Positions 47,892 to 58,672 of a stretch of 64,000 nt of DNA are shown here, in pieces. Positions within the stretch are counted from its first letter, which is position 1, and every line of letters starts with the position of its first letter. The notes below the pieces were generated by a model. It was not told the origin of the DNA. It made no database searches and saw only the letters and a program-made list of their open reading frames with translations. Both the position numbers and the translations under genes were made by a program. Source of the stretch: Thiotrichales bacterium (GTDB lineage Bacteria > Pseudomonadota > Gammaproteobacteria > HK1); NCBI GenBank assembly GCA_026709935.1, contig JAPOSC010000059.1:1-64000 (forward strand), written 5' to 3'.

Positions 47892-48197
47892 CGTTCGTTC
47901 CTCATGTCCTCATGCATCGATCCGCTACAGGAGAGCCGGCACACCGCGGAACGGCAGCCAGAATCGCCGCATCGCGGCGGCCGGGACCGTCAGGAAGTCG
48001 GTTCGCTGGAGCGTGCGGAGAAGATCACTGGAAAATTCGGCACTGCATCCGAATTTTCCAGTGATCAGAACGAACCAGTCCGATCAAACATCGACGGCAC
48101 ACGACCGTCGTCCGCTCCTCCGGTCACGACGACCGATCGGGCGACCACCACCTCGCCGCGACAGACCGGTTGCACGCGCCCGTCCCGCCTCTTCGTG
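47892..48197. other. intergenic region upstream of DAHP synthase
   Basis: No coding frame with family similarity is seen in these 306 bp between the aminotransferase stop and the DAHP synthase start, both on the minus strand. It contains one large perfect hairpin (annotated separately) and must hold any independent promoter of the DAHP synthase gene. Confidence 0.5.
48023..48066. repeat. perfect 18-bp inverted repeat with 8-nt loop
   Basis: Arms GATCACTGGAAAATTCGG (48023-48040) and CCGAATTTTCCAGTGATC (48049-48066), loop CACTGCAT. It is AT-richer than its surroundings and lies 132 bp upstream of the DAHP synthase start codon, downstream of the aminotransferase. No T-run follows on either strand, so a simple intrinsic terminator is unlikely. 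Candidates: attenuator, operator for a dimeric repressor, or a repetitive palindromic element. Confidence 0.9.
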
Positions 48198-49376
48198 TCA
48201 GCCCGCGTCGAATTCGTTGTCGTGGCGCTCGATGTAGCGGACGATCCGCTCGAGCCCGTCGCGCAGGCGGTCGTGCGACTGCGCGAAGCAGAGCCGGAAG
48301 TGTGCCTCGTTGCCGGGGCCGAAGGTGTACCCCGGAGCGATGCCAACGTTTTCCTCCGCCAGCACGCCCTGCGCGAAAGCGAGGCTCGACCGCAGCCCGC
48401 GCAGCCGCGGAAATGCGTAGAATGCGCCCGGCGGCTCGGTGAACTCGATGCGCGGACAGCGGCCCAGCACCTCGGACACGATGTCCCGCCCCCGCGCGTA
48501 CTGGCCGCGCAGCCGCGTGACCACCTCCTCGCCTCGCTCCAGTGCGGTGATTGCGGCCCGCTGCACGAACACGGTGGCGCCGGTGTTGAAGCACTCGGAG
48601 AGGACCGCCCAAGTCTCGGCGAATCGGCTCGGTGCAACCACCCACCCGATGCGCCAGCCGGTCATCGCCCACGCCTTGGAGAACCCGTTCACGACGACGA
48701 CCGGATCGTCGTCCCGGGCGACGGTCAGAAACGACGGCGCCGCGGGGCCATCGAACACGTTGCGGTGATAGACCTCATCCGCGATCAGCAGGAGGTTCCG
48801 CTCCCGGCACAGCTCCAGCAGCTCGGCCTGCTGCTCCGACGGCATGACCCAGCCGGTCGGGTTGCAGGGCGTATTGACGAACAGCGATCGGGTGTTCGGG
48901 CGGAGCGCGGCCCGGACGTCGTCGAGATCGAGGCACCATCCGGCGTCCGTGCGCCGCTGGCGCACATACTCCACCTCGGCGCCGGTCGTCCGATAGGTGC
49001 TCTCGATGTTCGGCCAGCTCGGACCGACGATGATCGCGTGGTCCCCCCGGCCGAGCGCCATCTGCGCCGCGATGGTGATGCCGAGCATGGTCGCTCCCGG
49101 CACGCTGATCCGGTCCGGGTCGAGGTCGATGCCATAGAGATCGTCGAGGTAGCGTTTCAGCGCTTCGCGCAGATCCTGCCGGCCCCGGGGATGGGTGTAG
49201 AACGTATCGCCCTCGTCGAGCGCCTGCTTCGCGGCGTCGCGGATGAACCCTTCGGTGACGAGATCTCCCTCGCCGAACCACAGCGCGATCACGTCCGGAT
49301 CGTCGAGCCGCGGGAGGGCGACCCGGGTGATTCCGTTCTGCTCCAGGGCGGCGATTTCGGGGCGAAGCGGACTCAT
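48198..49376 (-). CDS. PLP-dependent class I/II aminotransferase
   Basis: A 392-residue fold-type I aminotransferase. It starts at ATG 49374-49376 (MSPLRPEIAALEQNGITRVA). Motifs: YTHPRGRQDLREALKRYLDD, VGPSWPNIESTYRTTGAEV, NTPCNPTGWVMPSEQQAELL, LLIADEVYHRNVFDG, and the PLP lysine in NGFSKAWAMTGWRIGWVVAP. PPGAFYAFPRL is typical of aspartate-type enzymes. The substrate is uncertain; aromatic or aspartate transamination would fit its place beside DAHP synthase, but separate transcription is possible. It is divergent from ald. Confidence 0.9.
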   Translation of the reverse strand: MSPLRPEIAALEQNGITRVALPRLDDPDVIALWFGEGDLVTEGFIRDAAKQALDEGDTFYTHPRGRQDLREALKRYLDDLYGIDLDPDRISVPGATMLGITIAAQMALGRGDHAIIVGPSWPNIESTYRTTGAEVEYVRQRRTDAGWCLDLDDVRAALRPNTRSLFVNTPCNPTGWVMPSEQQAELLELCRERNLLLIADEVYHRNVFDGPAAPSFLTVARDDDPVVVVNGFSKAWAMTGWRIGWVVAPSRFAETWAVLSECFNTGATVFVQRAAITALERGEEVVTRLRGQYARGRDIVSEVLGRCPRIEFTEPPGAFYAFPRLRGLRSSLAFAQGVLAEENVGIAPGYTFGPGNEAHFRLCFAQSHDRLRDGLERIVRYIERHDNEFDAG

Positions 49377-49559
49377 GACGCGCTCCGGTGGTGACGGGGC
49401 GCGCAATGTATCGATTGCGCGATCCCCGGACAAGAAGTGGACCAAACGGTCGTGTCGGACCGAACGGTTGCGTACCGGGAAATCCGGACTACGATCCGCA
49501 TCCGGCTACGCAATCCGAATCAACCGCAGCGCAAGACACCACCTACGGAGGCGCTATCC

Positions 49560-50678
<1,119 letters not shown>

Positions 50679-50793
50679 TCCGGCCGCGACGCGGCGGTGA
50701 GGTGACGAGCGGAGCGGAGGCGGGAACCGGTGCGAATATGTCACCGTTGCCCGCCGGCGGGTCTGGGTCAACCCTGCGGATCCGGAGCGGCGA

Positions 50794-51267
50794 CTAACCC
50801 TGCAAGAAGATCTTGACGGCAGCGATCACGAGCGTCGCGAACGCGAGGTTGGTGCCGATCATCCACTTGATGAGATCGGACTTGAGGGATGCCATCTCGG
50901 CCTTGAATTCGTGTCGAAGCGATTCGAATCTGGCATCGGTTTCCCGCCGTTGCGACGCGAACTGGGCCTCGGTCGAGACACGTAACGACTCGATCGACGC
51001 GTGCACCTTTTCGAACTCACCTTCGGTCCAGGCGCGCAATGACTCGATCGACGCGTACACCTTTTCGAACTCAGTCTCGCTCCAGGCACGCGACGACTCG
51101 ATCGACGCGTTGACCGTTCCGATATCGGCCTTGGTCGCGAAGTGCTGCTCCATCAGGCTCACCTGCAGACGCACCACGGTTTCGGCCTGACGCTCCGGCA
51201 TGCCGGAGCCCACCAGTTCGACCACCGCGGCATGGGTGTCGAATGCAAGCAAGGGTTGCTGTTCCAT
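50794..51267 (-). CDS. DUF1640-like coiled-coil protein with C-terminal membrane anchor
   Basis: A 157-residue protein starting at ATG 51265-51267 ([20 protein letters not shown]). The N-terminus ([20 protein letters not shown]) is typical of DUF1640/CCDC90-type proteins. The centre is a coiled coil with an internal repeat: [54 protein letters not shown]. The C-terminal helix [20 protein letters not shown] anchors it in the membrane. Bacterial function is unknown. It stands alone between ald (convergent) and the GMC oxidoreductase. Confidence 0.82.
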   Translation of the reverse strand: MEQQPLLAFDTHAAVVELVGSGMPERQAETVVRLQVSLMEQHFATKADIGTVNASIESSRAWSETEFEKVYASIESLRAWTEGEFEKVHASIESLRVSTEAQFASQRRETDARFESLRHEFKAEMASLKSDLIKWMIGTNLAFATLVIAAVKIFLQG

Positions 51268-51481
51268 GGGCTCGACTCGGTTTCGCGTCCCGAAGGACGG
51301 CGCGTTGCGGGGCTGCCGCCCCTTCGACGAATCCGATACTGACGCAGTTCCATGGCGAGTGGATATGGACTCCGGGATCGCCCGTTGTAGGACGCGGGAG
51401 ATCATCCTGTCATCCTGCGCCGATACCCGCAACCGCTCCCGACGCCGCTTCCCTCACCACTTCCGCAAACACCAACGACCT

Positions 51482-53080
51482 TCAACTCCGTGCGGCGTCG
51501 GCACGGATCATGTCCGCGGCCTTCTCCGCGATCATGATGGTGGGGGCATTCGTGTTTCCCGAGGTGATGACCGGCATCACCGAGGCGTCGACCACCCGCA
51601 GCCCGCCGACACCGTGCACCCGCAGCCGCTCGTCGACCACCGCGTGCGGTCCCTGACCCATCGCGCAGGTTCCGGTCGGGTGGTAGATCGTCTGCGCGAT
51701 GTTCCGCGCCGCTTCCAGCAGCTCCTCGTCGGTGCGGGCGGCCGGTCCCGGGAGCAACTCCTCCGCCACGAAGGGCCGCATGGCCCGTGAACCCGCGATC
51801 GCGCGGGTCATCCGCAGCCCCGCCACCGCCGCCGCCCGGTCCGTGACGGTCGCGAGGTAGTTGGGCTCGATGGCGGGATACGCATACGGGTCCGGGTGCT
51901 TGATGCGGATGCGGCCGCAGCTTTCGGGACGAAGCTGGCACACCGACGCGGTAAACGCCGAGAAGCGATGCAGCCCCTCTCCCGGCTTGTCGGCGCTGAG
52001 CGGCTGGAAGTGGAACTGGATGTCCGGCGTTTCGAGCTCCGCCCGGGTGCGGGCGAACACGTAGACCTGACTCGCCCCCATGCTCATGGGCCCGGTGCGC
52101 CGCAGCAGATACTCCAGCCCGATGAGCGCCTTGCGGAAGGGGTTGTTCACCTCGTCGTTGAGCGTCGGCCGGGTGCATCGGTACACGGAGCGGATCTGGA
52201 GGTGGTCCTGGAGGTTCTCGCCGACGCCGGGAAGGTGATGCACCGGCTCGATGCCGTGACGCTCCAGCAGTTCCGCCGGCCCGACGCCGGAGAGCTGGAG
52301 GATCTGCGGCGAGCCGATGGCTCCGGCGCAGAGCACCACCTCCGCCCGCGCCCGCACTTCGTGCACGTCGGGGCCGACCGCGTAGCGCACTCCCGCCGCC
52401 CGCCGGCCCTCGAATCGCAAGCCATGCACTTGCGCCCGGGTGACGACGCGGAGGTTGGGCCGCCGGCGGGCGGGGCGCAGGTACCCGACCGCGGTGCTGC
52501 AACGCCGCCCGTTGCGGGCGGTGAGCTGGAAGTAGCCCGTGCCTTCCTGCTGCGCCCCGTTGATATCATCGTTGCGGGGAATGCCGATCTCCTCTGCGCC
52601 CGCGATGAACGCGTCGCAGACATCGCGCCGCACCCGCATGTCGCTGACCGCCTGCGGTCCGCCGGTGCCGTGCCACTCGCTCGCGCCGCGCTCCTGATCC
52701 TCGGCCCGGATGAAGTACGGCAGTACGTCGTCGAACGACCAGCCAGCGTTGCCGAGCTGACGCCACTGGTCGAAGTCCTGCGGCTGGCCGCGGACGTAGA
52801 GCAGTCCGTTCATCGAGCTGGACCCGCCGAGCATCTTGCCTCGCGGCCAGTCGAGGCTGCGGCCGTTGAGCGCCGGCTCGGGTTCGGTCCGGTAGCACCA
52901 GTCCGTGGCCGGGTTGTGCATGATCTTGAAGTAGCCGACCGGGATGTGAATCCAGGGGTTGGTGTCCCGGCCGCCGGCTTCCAGCAGCAGGACCCGGGTG
53001 GAGGGGTCTTCGCTCAGACGCGCCGCCAGCACGCAGCCGGCGGAGCCGGCGCCCACGATGATGTAGTCAGGGTCTGTCAT
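51482..53080 (-). CDS. GMC-family FAD-dependent oxidoreductase (choline/alcohol dehydrogenase type)
   Basis: A 532-residue GMC flavoprotein. Dinucleotide-binding motif [23 protein letters not shown] signature 1 region [20 protein letters not shown]; signature 2 [21 protein letters not shown]-terminal catalytic region: [20 protein letters not shown] (H) and [20 protein letters not shown] (N). It oxidises an alcohol to an aldehyde, passing electrons to a quinone or oxygen. Choline dehydrogenase is one possibility, but no bet neighbours are adjacent. Transcribed away from pta. Confidence 0.9.
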   Translation of the reverse strand: MTDPDYIIVGAGSAGCVLAARLSEDPSTRVLLLEAGGRDTNPWIHIPVGYFKIMHNPATDWCYRTEPEPALNGRSLDWPRGKMLGGSSSMNGLLYVRGQPQDFDQWRQLGNAGWSFDDVLPYFIRAEDQERGASEWHGTGGPQAVSDMRVRRDVCDAFIAGAEEIGIPRNDDINGAQQEGTGYFQLTARNGRRCSTAVGYLRPARRRPNLRVVTRAQVHGLRFEGRRAAGVRYAVGPDVHEVRARAEVVLCAGAIGSPQILQLSGVGPAELLERHGIEPVHHLPGVGENLQDHLQIRSVYRCTRPTLNDEVNNPFRKALIGLEYLLRRTGPMSMGASQVYVFARTRAELETPDIQFHFQPLSADKPGEGLHRFSAFTASVCQLRPESCGRIRIKHPDPYAYPAIEPNYLATVTDRAAAVAGLRMTRAIAGSRAMRPFVAEELLPGPAARTDEELLEAARNIAQTIYHPTGTCAMGQGPHAVVDERLRVHGVGGLRVVDASVMPVITSGNTNAPTIMIAEKAADMIRADAARS

Positions 53081-53225
53081 GGTTTCTTCAACTCGTCAGC
53101 AGGAAATTTCCACGGCGTCACCGGCCGGGAGTCCGAAGTCTTTCCAGTCGCGCGGGCGGGCCGCGTCGGAGTGGGCCGTTGCAAAAAGTGTGTCATCTTG
53201 ATAACGCTTCGTCGTGGCATATGCA

Positions 53226-54200
53226 ATGGATCTCATTGAGCAGCTCATCGAACGCGCGAAGTCGCGACCGCGCTCCGTCGTCCTTCCCGAGGGCAAGGAT
53301 CCGAGAATCGCGCAGGCGGCGCGGCGGCTGCGCGACGAGGGCATCGCCCGCCCCATCCTCATCGGGGAGCGGACGGCGCTGGAAGCGGCGGCGGCATCGG
53401 CGGGCATCTCGCTCGACGGGATCGACTCCGCATCGCCCCGAACGAGCGACGCCCTCGACGCCTACGCGGCGCTCTACGTCCGAAGCCGGCCGAGGACGAA
53501 CGAGCGGGTGGCGAAGCGGCTGCTCGCGAAGCCGCTGTTCCATGCGGCCATGGCAGTGAAGGCGGGTGATGCCGACGCGCTGGTGGCCGGGGCGAGCCAG
53601 CCCACCGCGCGGGTCATCGAGGCGGGGCTGATGTCGGTGGGTCTCGCGGACGGCATTTCCACGCCTTCGAGCTTCTTCATCATGGCGCCCCGGGAGGGCG
53701 GCGCTCCGCTCGTCTTCGCCGACTGCGCGGTCAATGTCGAACCCGATGCGGAAACGCTCGCGGACATCGCCGTCGCCTCCGCCGGGAACGCCGAGCGACT
53801 CCTCGACACCCCCCCGCGGGTGGCGATGCTGTCGTTCTCGACCCACGGCAGCGCGAAGCACGAGCGTGTCGAGAAGGTCCGGCGAGCGGTGGAGATCGTG
53901 CGAGCGCGGTCGCCGGGACTCGCCATCGATGGCGAGCTGCAGGCGGACGCGGCGCTGGCGCCGAGGGTCGCGGCCCTGAAGGTCCGGCCATCGAGCGACG
54001 TGGCGGGCCGGGCCAACGTCCTCGTGTTCCCCGACCTCGACGCCGGCAACATCGGCTACAAGCTGAGCGAGCACCTCGGCGGGATGCGCGCGATCGGCCC
54101 CTTCCTCCAGGGCTTCGCCCGGCCGCTGTGCGATCTCTCGCGCGGCGCGACGGTGGACGACGTGGTGGCGGCGGCCGCGATCACGGCGGTAATGACTTGA
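53226..54200 (+). CDS. pta: phosphate acetyltransferase
   Basis: Pta interconverts acetyl-CoA and acetyl phosphate. The 324-residue short form corresponds to the catalytic domain alone. Motifs: [100 protein letters not shown] and [19 protein letters not shown]. Start ATG 53226; a GTG four codons upstream is possible and no strong ribosome site is seen. No ackA lies in the window, so acetyl phosphate may be used otherwise, or ackA lies elsewhere. Confidence 0.93.
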   Translation: MDLIEQLIERAKSRPRSVVLPEGKDPRIAQAARRLRDEGIARPILIGERTALEAAAASAGISLDGIDSASPRTSDALDAYAALYVRSRPRTNERVAKRLLAKPLFHAAMAVKAGDADALVAGASQPTARVIEAGLMSVGLADGISTPSSFFIMAPREGGAPLVFADCAVNVEPDAETLADIAVASAGNAERLLDTPPRVAMLSFSTHGSAKHERVEKVRRAVEIVRARSPGLAIDGELQADAALAPRVAALKVRPSSDVAGRANVLVFPDLDAGNIGYKLSEHLGGMRAIGPFLQGFARPLCDLSRGATVDDVVAAAAITAVMT

Positions 54201-54265
54201 GCCCACGGCGGTGATGGCCTGAGCCGGCGGCGGTGAGGGTCTGAGTCGGCAGAGCCCAACGGGCT

Positions 54266-55585
54266 TCAGAACGCGCGGGCAGCGCCGGCAATCACGCCGT
54301 GGTTGCGGTATTCGCGGATCGGGATGTTGGAGCGATTCGACTCGAAGGTATAGCCGATCCAGGGCGCGAAGCCGCGGTATCGCAGGGACCGGTGCAGCAC
54401 CCGCACCCCGAGGTGATAGTTCCGGTCGAGCTGCCGGGTTCCAAAGAGCGGGTCCGCGGAGGCATGTCGGCGGACCTGGAGGCCGGGTGCAAGCGACACC
54501 GACAGCCCGCCGTCGAACGTTCGCGCAATCGTCGCGCCCAGGCCGATGGAGCGGCTTCCGTGGTGGTCCGTCTCCGCCTCGGTCATCTCGAACGTCGGCT
54601 CCACCCTGATCGACGTCCGGCTGTCCAGGTTGTGCAGGAAACGAGGCGTGAGCACGAGGCGCCATCCGTCGCGGTCGGGCCGTTCGTCGTGCTTTCGGTA
54701 CCCTGCGCTCAGCGCAAGCCCCAGGTGGGTCGAGCCGGACAACCGCAGACGCGTCTGCGCCCAGGGGCCAAGACTGCGCTGGTAGCCGTCGCCCCCGACC
54801 CAGCGCCGCCCCAGGCGCAGACCGCCGGACACGCTGCCCGTCTCGGTCAGACGCGAGAGCCCGATATCCCCGGAGGTCGAGACATCATTCCAGTCCGAGC
54901 GCTCGTACCACTTCGCAGCCGCGGAAGCGGCGAGCACGCCACGCAGGTCGTCGGAGATCACCGGCGAGAACGAAGCCCCGGCCGAAAGAAGCGCCCCGAC
55001 CCCGGAAGACGCCCTCGCCTCCTCACTCAGCCGGAACGGCACGCCGCCGATCAACACCTCTTCACGATCGGAACGCCGGGTCTCGGGCAGCATCGACGCG
55101 GACAGGGAGGCCGACCACCGCTTGCGCGCGTCGATTCCCCGCAGGAAGCTCTCGACCGCCGCTTCCACCGACGACGGCAGATCATCGGCGAGGGAGGTAT
55201 GGAAGTGATGCCTCGCCCGGTCGTCACGACCGGTGAGGTAGTAGGCCCGCGCAAGCTCCAGCCGCACCCGGGTCAGCTCCGGGCGCCGGGCGAGGATGGC
55301 TTCGAAATGTTCCGCGGCAGCGCCCGGATTGCCGAGCTGCATCTCGATCCGGCCGAGCAGGAAGCGCCGCTCGATCGATTCCTCCTCGTCGGAGGGACGG
55401 GCCTGGGTGAGGAACGCCCGCGCGTGCTCCAGCCGCCCGGCCCGGATGAGCATCCGGGCCGCCTGCATGTCGGTGAGCGCGGTGGGCGCTTCGGCCGTAT
55501 GGGGAACGGAATCGGCGCCCGCGCCGGCCGCGATCAGCAGTGTGAGCGCAAGCGCGGCGCGGGTAACGTGGAACAATCGGATCAA
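54266..55585 (-). CDS. Slam-type surface lipoprotein assembly modifier (TPR plus DUF560 barrel)
   Basis: Slam proteins in Neisseria move lipoproteins such as TbpB across the outer membrane. The 439-residue product has a signal peptide (RAALALTLLIAAGAGADS), an N-terminal TPR-like helical domain about residues 35-150 (ARMLIRAGRLEHARAFLTQA, FLLGRIEMQLGNPGAAAEHF, RVRLELARAYYLTGRDDRAR), and a C-terminal 14-strand-type DUF560 barrel ending FAPWIGYTFESNRSNIPIRE with a terminal aromatic F. The start is TTG 55583-55585, 5 nt after the stop of the lipoprotein gene, so the two are cotranscribed and presumably work together. Confidence 0.9.
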   Translation of the reverse strand: MIRLFHVTRAALALTLLIAAGAGADSVPHTAEAPTALTDMQAARMLIRAGRLEHARAFLTQARPSDEEESIERRFLLGRIEMQLGNPGAAAEHFEAILARRPELTRVRLELARAYYLTGRDDRARHHFHTSLADDLPSSVEAAVESFLRGIDARKRWSASLSASMLPETRRSDREEVLIGGVPFRLSEEARASSGVGALLSAGASFSPVISDDLRGVLAASAAAKWYERSDWNDVSTSGDIGLSRLTETGSVSGGLRLGRRWVGGDGYQRSLGPWAQTRLRLSGSTHLGLALSAGYRKHDERPDRDGWRLVLTPRFLHNLDSRTSIRVEPTFEMTEAETDHHGSRSIGLGATIARTFDGGLSVSLAPGLQVRRHASADPLFGTRQLDRNYHLGVRVLHRSLRYRGFAPWIGYTFESNRSNIPIREYRNHGVIAGAARAF

Positions 55586-55590
55586 TCGGC

Positions 55591-57633
55591 TTACTGCTGC
55601 TTGCGGCCGTAGAGCGATCCGATTGCCACGAGGTTGTCTTCTTCACGGGTCGCACTGAACACACCGCCGACCTCCTCCGCGGCCGGCCCATAGAACTCGC
55701 CGAGAACGTTGCCTTCGAATCCGCGAACGGACTGATCCAGCGGCGTACTGTTGTCCGTATCCATCCCGGTCAGGGTGGCGGTGAACTGACCGTTCGCGAT
55801 CTGTCCGTTGCTAATCACGAGCGAGGTGGTCTCGGCCATGAGCGACCAATCGGACTCATTCTGTCCTCGCATGTCCATTCCCGACACGGTCCCTCCGAGC
55901 GTGGCGTCGTCGAAATCTGCCATGAGACTCAAATCACCGCGCACGCGGACACGGGAATCACCCGACGGATCGTTCTGCGGATAGGAATCGGCACTGATGC
56001 CGCCATCATAGGTGGCGCTGCCTGCGGGCAGGTTGTCCGGATCGGTGCGGGCGCCAAATGTCAGGTGGTGCCGGTGGCTGAGATCCATCCATCGCTGGAA
56101 ACCGTAGGCGTGGAGATATTGGTATTCGGATTCAGAATCATCTTCGAACGAACCGGTAAGAATCCAGAGAGATCTACCGGCACCGTCCGCCTCTTTCTGG
56201 AATCCACCATCATCGTAATCGGCATCCGTGAATCCAATCGTATGCTCCTCACCGTCAGCCACATAGGTCACGTGCAGTGTCCCGGAGCCGCCAATGACAT
56301 CACCGTCGATCCATGTCTCCTTGACGTAGGCGTCGTCATCCAGCATCACGTTCAAATGGGACGAATCCCGTTGGAGGGCCGACGTTAGCGGCGCGAATCG
56401 ACCGCCCTGATCAGACAGGGCCTTGTATGTATCGTCCAGAGTCGTCGCGTAGACAGGGTCCGCCGTGCTCCGGTTCAACCCGGTCGCACTCTGTTTTCCG
56501 GCGAACACACCGAGCATCACGCGATCTTGGCGACTTGCATTCAGGACCCCACCGACCTCATTCGCAGCCGGCCCGTAGAACTCGCCGAGAATGCCACCTT
56601 CGTATCCCCTGACATTGACCCGAGACGCGACGCCGGCATCCGAGTCCATGCCGGTCAGAGTGGCCGTGAACTGGCCATCGATGATCCGACCTTCACCGAT
56701 CTCGAAATGAGTAGTCTCGGGCAATGTCTCCCATGCGTTCCAGCCGTCGTTGTTCTGATTGCGTGTTCTCGCGCGAATCCCGAGGACCATCCCCTCCAGC
56801 GTCCTGTCGTCGAAATTTGCCGTCAGACGCAGGATTCCCCTCATGCTTTCCCGGTGGCTCCGCGAAGGGTCGCTCGTGAGGTAAGTTTCGGCATCCATGG
56901 TGCCGGAGTAATTGGCAGCACCGGCGGGCAGGCCATCGGCAGCGGCGCGAACGCCGTACGACATATAGCCCCGATGCGTCACATGATCCTCCCCGTCCGC
57001 TTCTCCCCTTATTGTTGAACCCAGATCCACGTACTTGTATCGGGACGATCCTCGATTCTTGTCGGTCCCGTTGAACGCGCCGGTCACAGACCAAAACCAG
57101 TACTGGACGCCCTCGACCTCCTTGTAGAAGCTGCGGTTCCTGGGGACATAGTCGTCCGCCTCGAAATGAATCGCACTCTCGTCACTGCCAACGACATAGG
57201 TCACGTGGAATCCGTTGTTGCCATCGCTCGAGATCGTCTTGACGTGAGATTCGCTGGTCGTCGTAGTCGATGCAGCAGAGTCCCGCTCTACCAACGTGCT
57301 CAATGGCGCAAACCGGTTGGTCTCGTCAGGCAGCAACGCCGCCAGCGTACTGGCGGCGCTGCCCGCCTTGACGGGATCCTCCGTGCTCCGAGTCAGACCA
57401 TCTCCAGGCACGAGGGGCACCAGAGGCTGCTGGTCATTCATCCGGGTCGTACCGTCCTTCATCCCGTTATCGTTGCCCCCAGTCATCCCCGTATCTGTAT
57501 CTCCCGCCTTGCCGTTGCTTCCGCCGCAGCCGGAAATTGCCACCGCGAGAGCCGCAGTGATCAGGAACCCTGCATGCCGCCTGTTGTCTGACCTGCGGTC
57601 CGATCTGTTGCTTGAATTCTGGTCTGGGAACAT
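55591..57633 (-). CDS. surface lipoprotein with two tandem TbpB-like barrel repeats; candidate Slam substrate
   Basis: The 680-residue protein has a lipoprotein signal: a basic N-terminus, then ITAALAVAISGCGG with the lipobox cysteine at about residue 36. After a low-complexity Gly/Asp linker come two homologous halves. Each has a handle-like part (TLAALLPDETNRFAPLSTLV; TYKALSDQGGRFAPLTSALQ) and an eight-strand barrel ending GFEGNVLGEFYGPAAEEVGG-type sequence (VRGYEGGILGEFYGPAANEV; VRGFEGNVLGEFYGPAAEEV). This ending is typical of TbpB/FHbp-like lipoproteins. The ligand is unknown; no TonB receptor is adjacent. ATG 57631-57633 follows AGGAGGAGG. Confidence 0.9.
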   Translation of the reverse strand: MFPDQNSSNRSDRRSDNRRHAGFLITAALAVAISGCGGSNGKAGDTDTGMTGGNDNGMKDGTTRMNDQQPLVPLVPGDGLTRSTEDPVKAGSAASTLAALLPDETNRFAPLSTLVERDSAASTTTTSESHVKTISSDGNNGFHVTYVVGSDESAIHFEADDYVPRNRSFYKEVEGVQYWFWSVTGAFNGTDKNRGSSRYKYVDLGSTIRGEADGEDHVTHRGYMSYGVRAAADGLPAGAANYSGTMDAETYLTSDPSRSHRESMRGILRLTANFDDRTLEGMVLGIRARTRNQNNDGWNAWETLPETTHFEIGEGRIIDGQFTATLTGMDSDAGVASRVNVRGYEGGILGEFYGPAANEVGGVLNASRQDRVMLGVFAGKQSATGLNRSTADPVYATTLDDTYKALSDQGGRFAPLTSALQRDSSHLNVMLDDDAYVKETWIDGDVIGGSGTLHVTYVADGEEHTIGFTDADYDDGGFQKEADGAGRSLWILTGSFEDDSESEYQYLHAYGFQRWMDLSHRHHLTFGARTDPDNLPAGSATYDGGISADSYPQNDPSGDSRVRVRGDLSLMADFDDATLGGTVSGMDMRGQNESDWSLMAETTSLVISNGQIANGQFTATLTGMDTDNSTPLDQSVRGFEGNVLGEFYGPAAEEVGGVFSATREEDNLVAIGSLYGRKQQ

Positions 57634-57701
57634 TGAATCGCCTCCTCCTGATGGTCGGTTTCAGCCCATGTGTGCCTCCTCTGTAAGCGAATATACGGGA
57701 A

Positions 57702-57742
57702 ATTGCCCTTGAAGCAAGGTCGATTAGCCTCAAAAGGGCAAT
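57702..57742. promoter_or_regulatory. 9-bp inverted repeat between lipoprotein and HTH genes, candidate operator
   Basis: ATTGCCCTT (57702-57710) and AAGGGCAAT (57734-57742), 23 bp apart, in the divergent gap between the Slam-substrate lipoprotein (start 57633) and the HTH protein (start about 57783). A dimer of the HTH protein is an obvious candidate ligand, but this is inferred from position only. Confidence 0.5.
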
Positions 57743-57782
57743 GAGCCCCATCAACGCGGTCGAACTATCGGAAGCTTCGACC

Positions 57783-58475
57783 ATGGAGGATCTACTCAGG
57801 GAAATCTTGCAGGCCGTCAGGCGACGCGGCTGGTCCGCTCGGCAGGCGTCGATGAAGGCCGTGGGCACGCCCGAGCTCATTCGGGACATGCGTCGGGGGC
57901 GCGTACCCTCGGTGGAGCGTTTCCGCGCGTTGTGCGAGGTGCTCGGTCTGGAGTTCTACGTCGGCCCTCCTCGCAGCGAGAGTCCGCTGAAGCCGGAGCG
58001 ACTCCAGCAGGCAATAAGACTCGCGGAGGATATGAGCGAACGTTCGCCCAACGGGCTGACCCATGCGGAGAAAGCGAGGGTCGCGAGTTCGGCCTACGTG
58101 CTCATGAGCGGGAGAATCAAGGACGGGAGCAAGGCTGGAGAACAGATTTCCGATGGACTACTCCCAGACGCGCAGTCAAACCAACGCTCCATATCCTCCA
58201 CATCTCCGATATTCCTCGCATTCCTGGAATTCCTGGAGTTCCTGGAATCCCGAGAGGCCAAAGAGGCCAAAAAGGCCAGAAAGACTCGGAAAGCCAGGAA
58301 GGCCCAGAGGGCGCGAGAATCCTTGAGATCCGTGGCACTTCAGGAACGCCAGAACCCCAGTACCCCGGTAATAACCGTAACCCCTGTAATCCCTGGAGCT
58401 CCGGAGCCCTGGAGTCCGGAGTATTCTCGACTTCACGGGAAGCTTCGGGTGTCCCGGGACCATGGGGATTCCTGA
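57783..58475 (+). CDS. helix-turn-helix protein with low-complexity C-terminal half
   Basis: Residues 1-65 look like a Cro/CI-type DNA-binding domain (MEDLLREILQAVRRRGWSAR, QASMKAVGTPELIRDMRRGR, VPSVERFRALCEVLGLEFYV). A helical part follows to about residue 125. The rest is low complexity, including FLAFLEFLEFLESREAKEAK and KARKTRKARKAQRARE, produced by short GGAATTCCT-like repeats. The start is placed at ATG 57783 (GGAAG upstream); an ATG at 57741 lies inside an inverted repeat and is an alternative. It is divergent from the lipoprotein-Slam operon and may regulate it. The C-terminal half may be a recent expansion or out of frame. Confidence 0.72.
   Translation: MEDLLREILQAVRRRGWSARQASMKAVGTPELIRDMRRGRVPSVERFRALCEVLGLEFYVGPPRSESPLKPERLQQAIRLAEDMSERSPNGLTHAEKARVASSAYVLMSGRIKDGSKAGEQISDGLLPDAQSNQRSISSTSPIFLAFLEFLEFLESREAKEAKKARKTRKARKAQRARESLRSVALQERQNPSTPVITVTPVIPGAPEPWSPEYSRLHGKLRVSRDHGDS
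58195..58470. repeat. low-complexity short-period repeat tract
   Basis: Degenerate 9-12 bp units around CCTGGAATTCCTGGAGTT, AGGCCAAAGAGGCCAAAAAGG and CCCTGGAGCTCCGGAGCC. In the HTH frame it gives FLEFLEFLES and KARK runs. In the next plus frame it gives a collagen-like G-x-y run (GIPGVPGIPRGQRGQKGQ), and the minus strand gives GIPGTPGIPG. Confidence 0.8.
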
Positions 58476-58672
58476 ATTCCCCGGCATTCCGAGCATGTGT
58501 GACATGCACGAAGTCACAAAACCCACTCAACCTCATGAAATAAAAAGGAATTTAGCCCGCATTTCTCTCCGGGTTGCGAGCGAGGGCACGGAGAGACCCG
58601 AATTGGCAAGGCGAGCGCGAGTCAGAGCGCGCAGGCGTATCCGCAGGTGAGGCAGGGGCCGCCTCTTACCCC

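Noticed and set aside
58176-58536. Minus-strand glycine/proline-rich frames as a collagen-like gene
   Set aside because: They arise from the short-period repeat tract, lack ribosome sites and overlap the HTH gene; kept only as a repeat observation.
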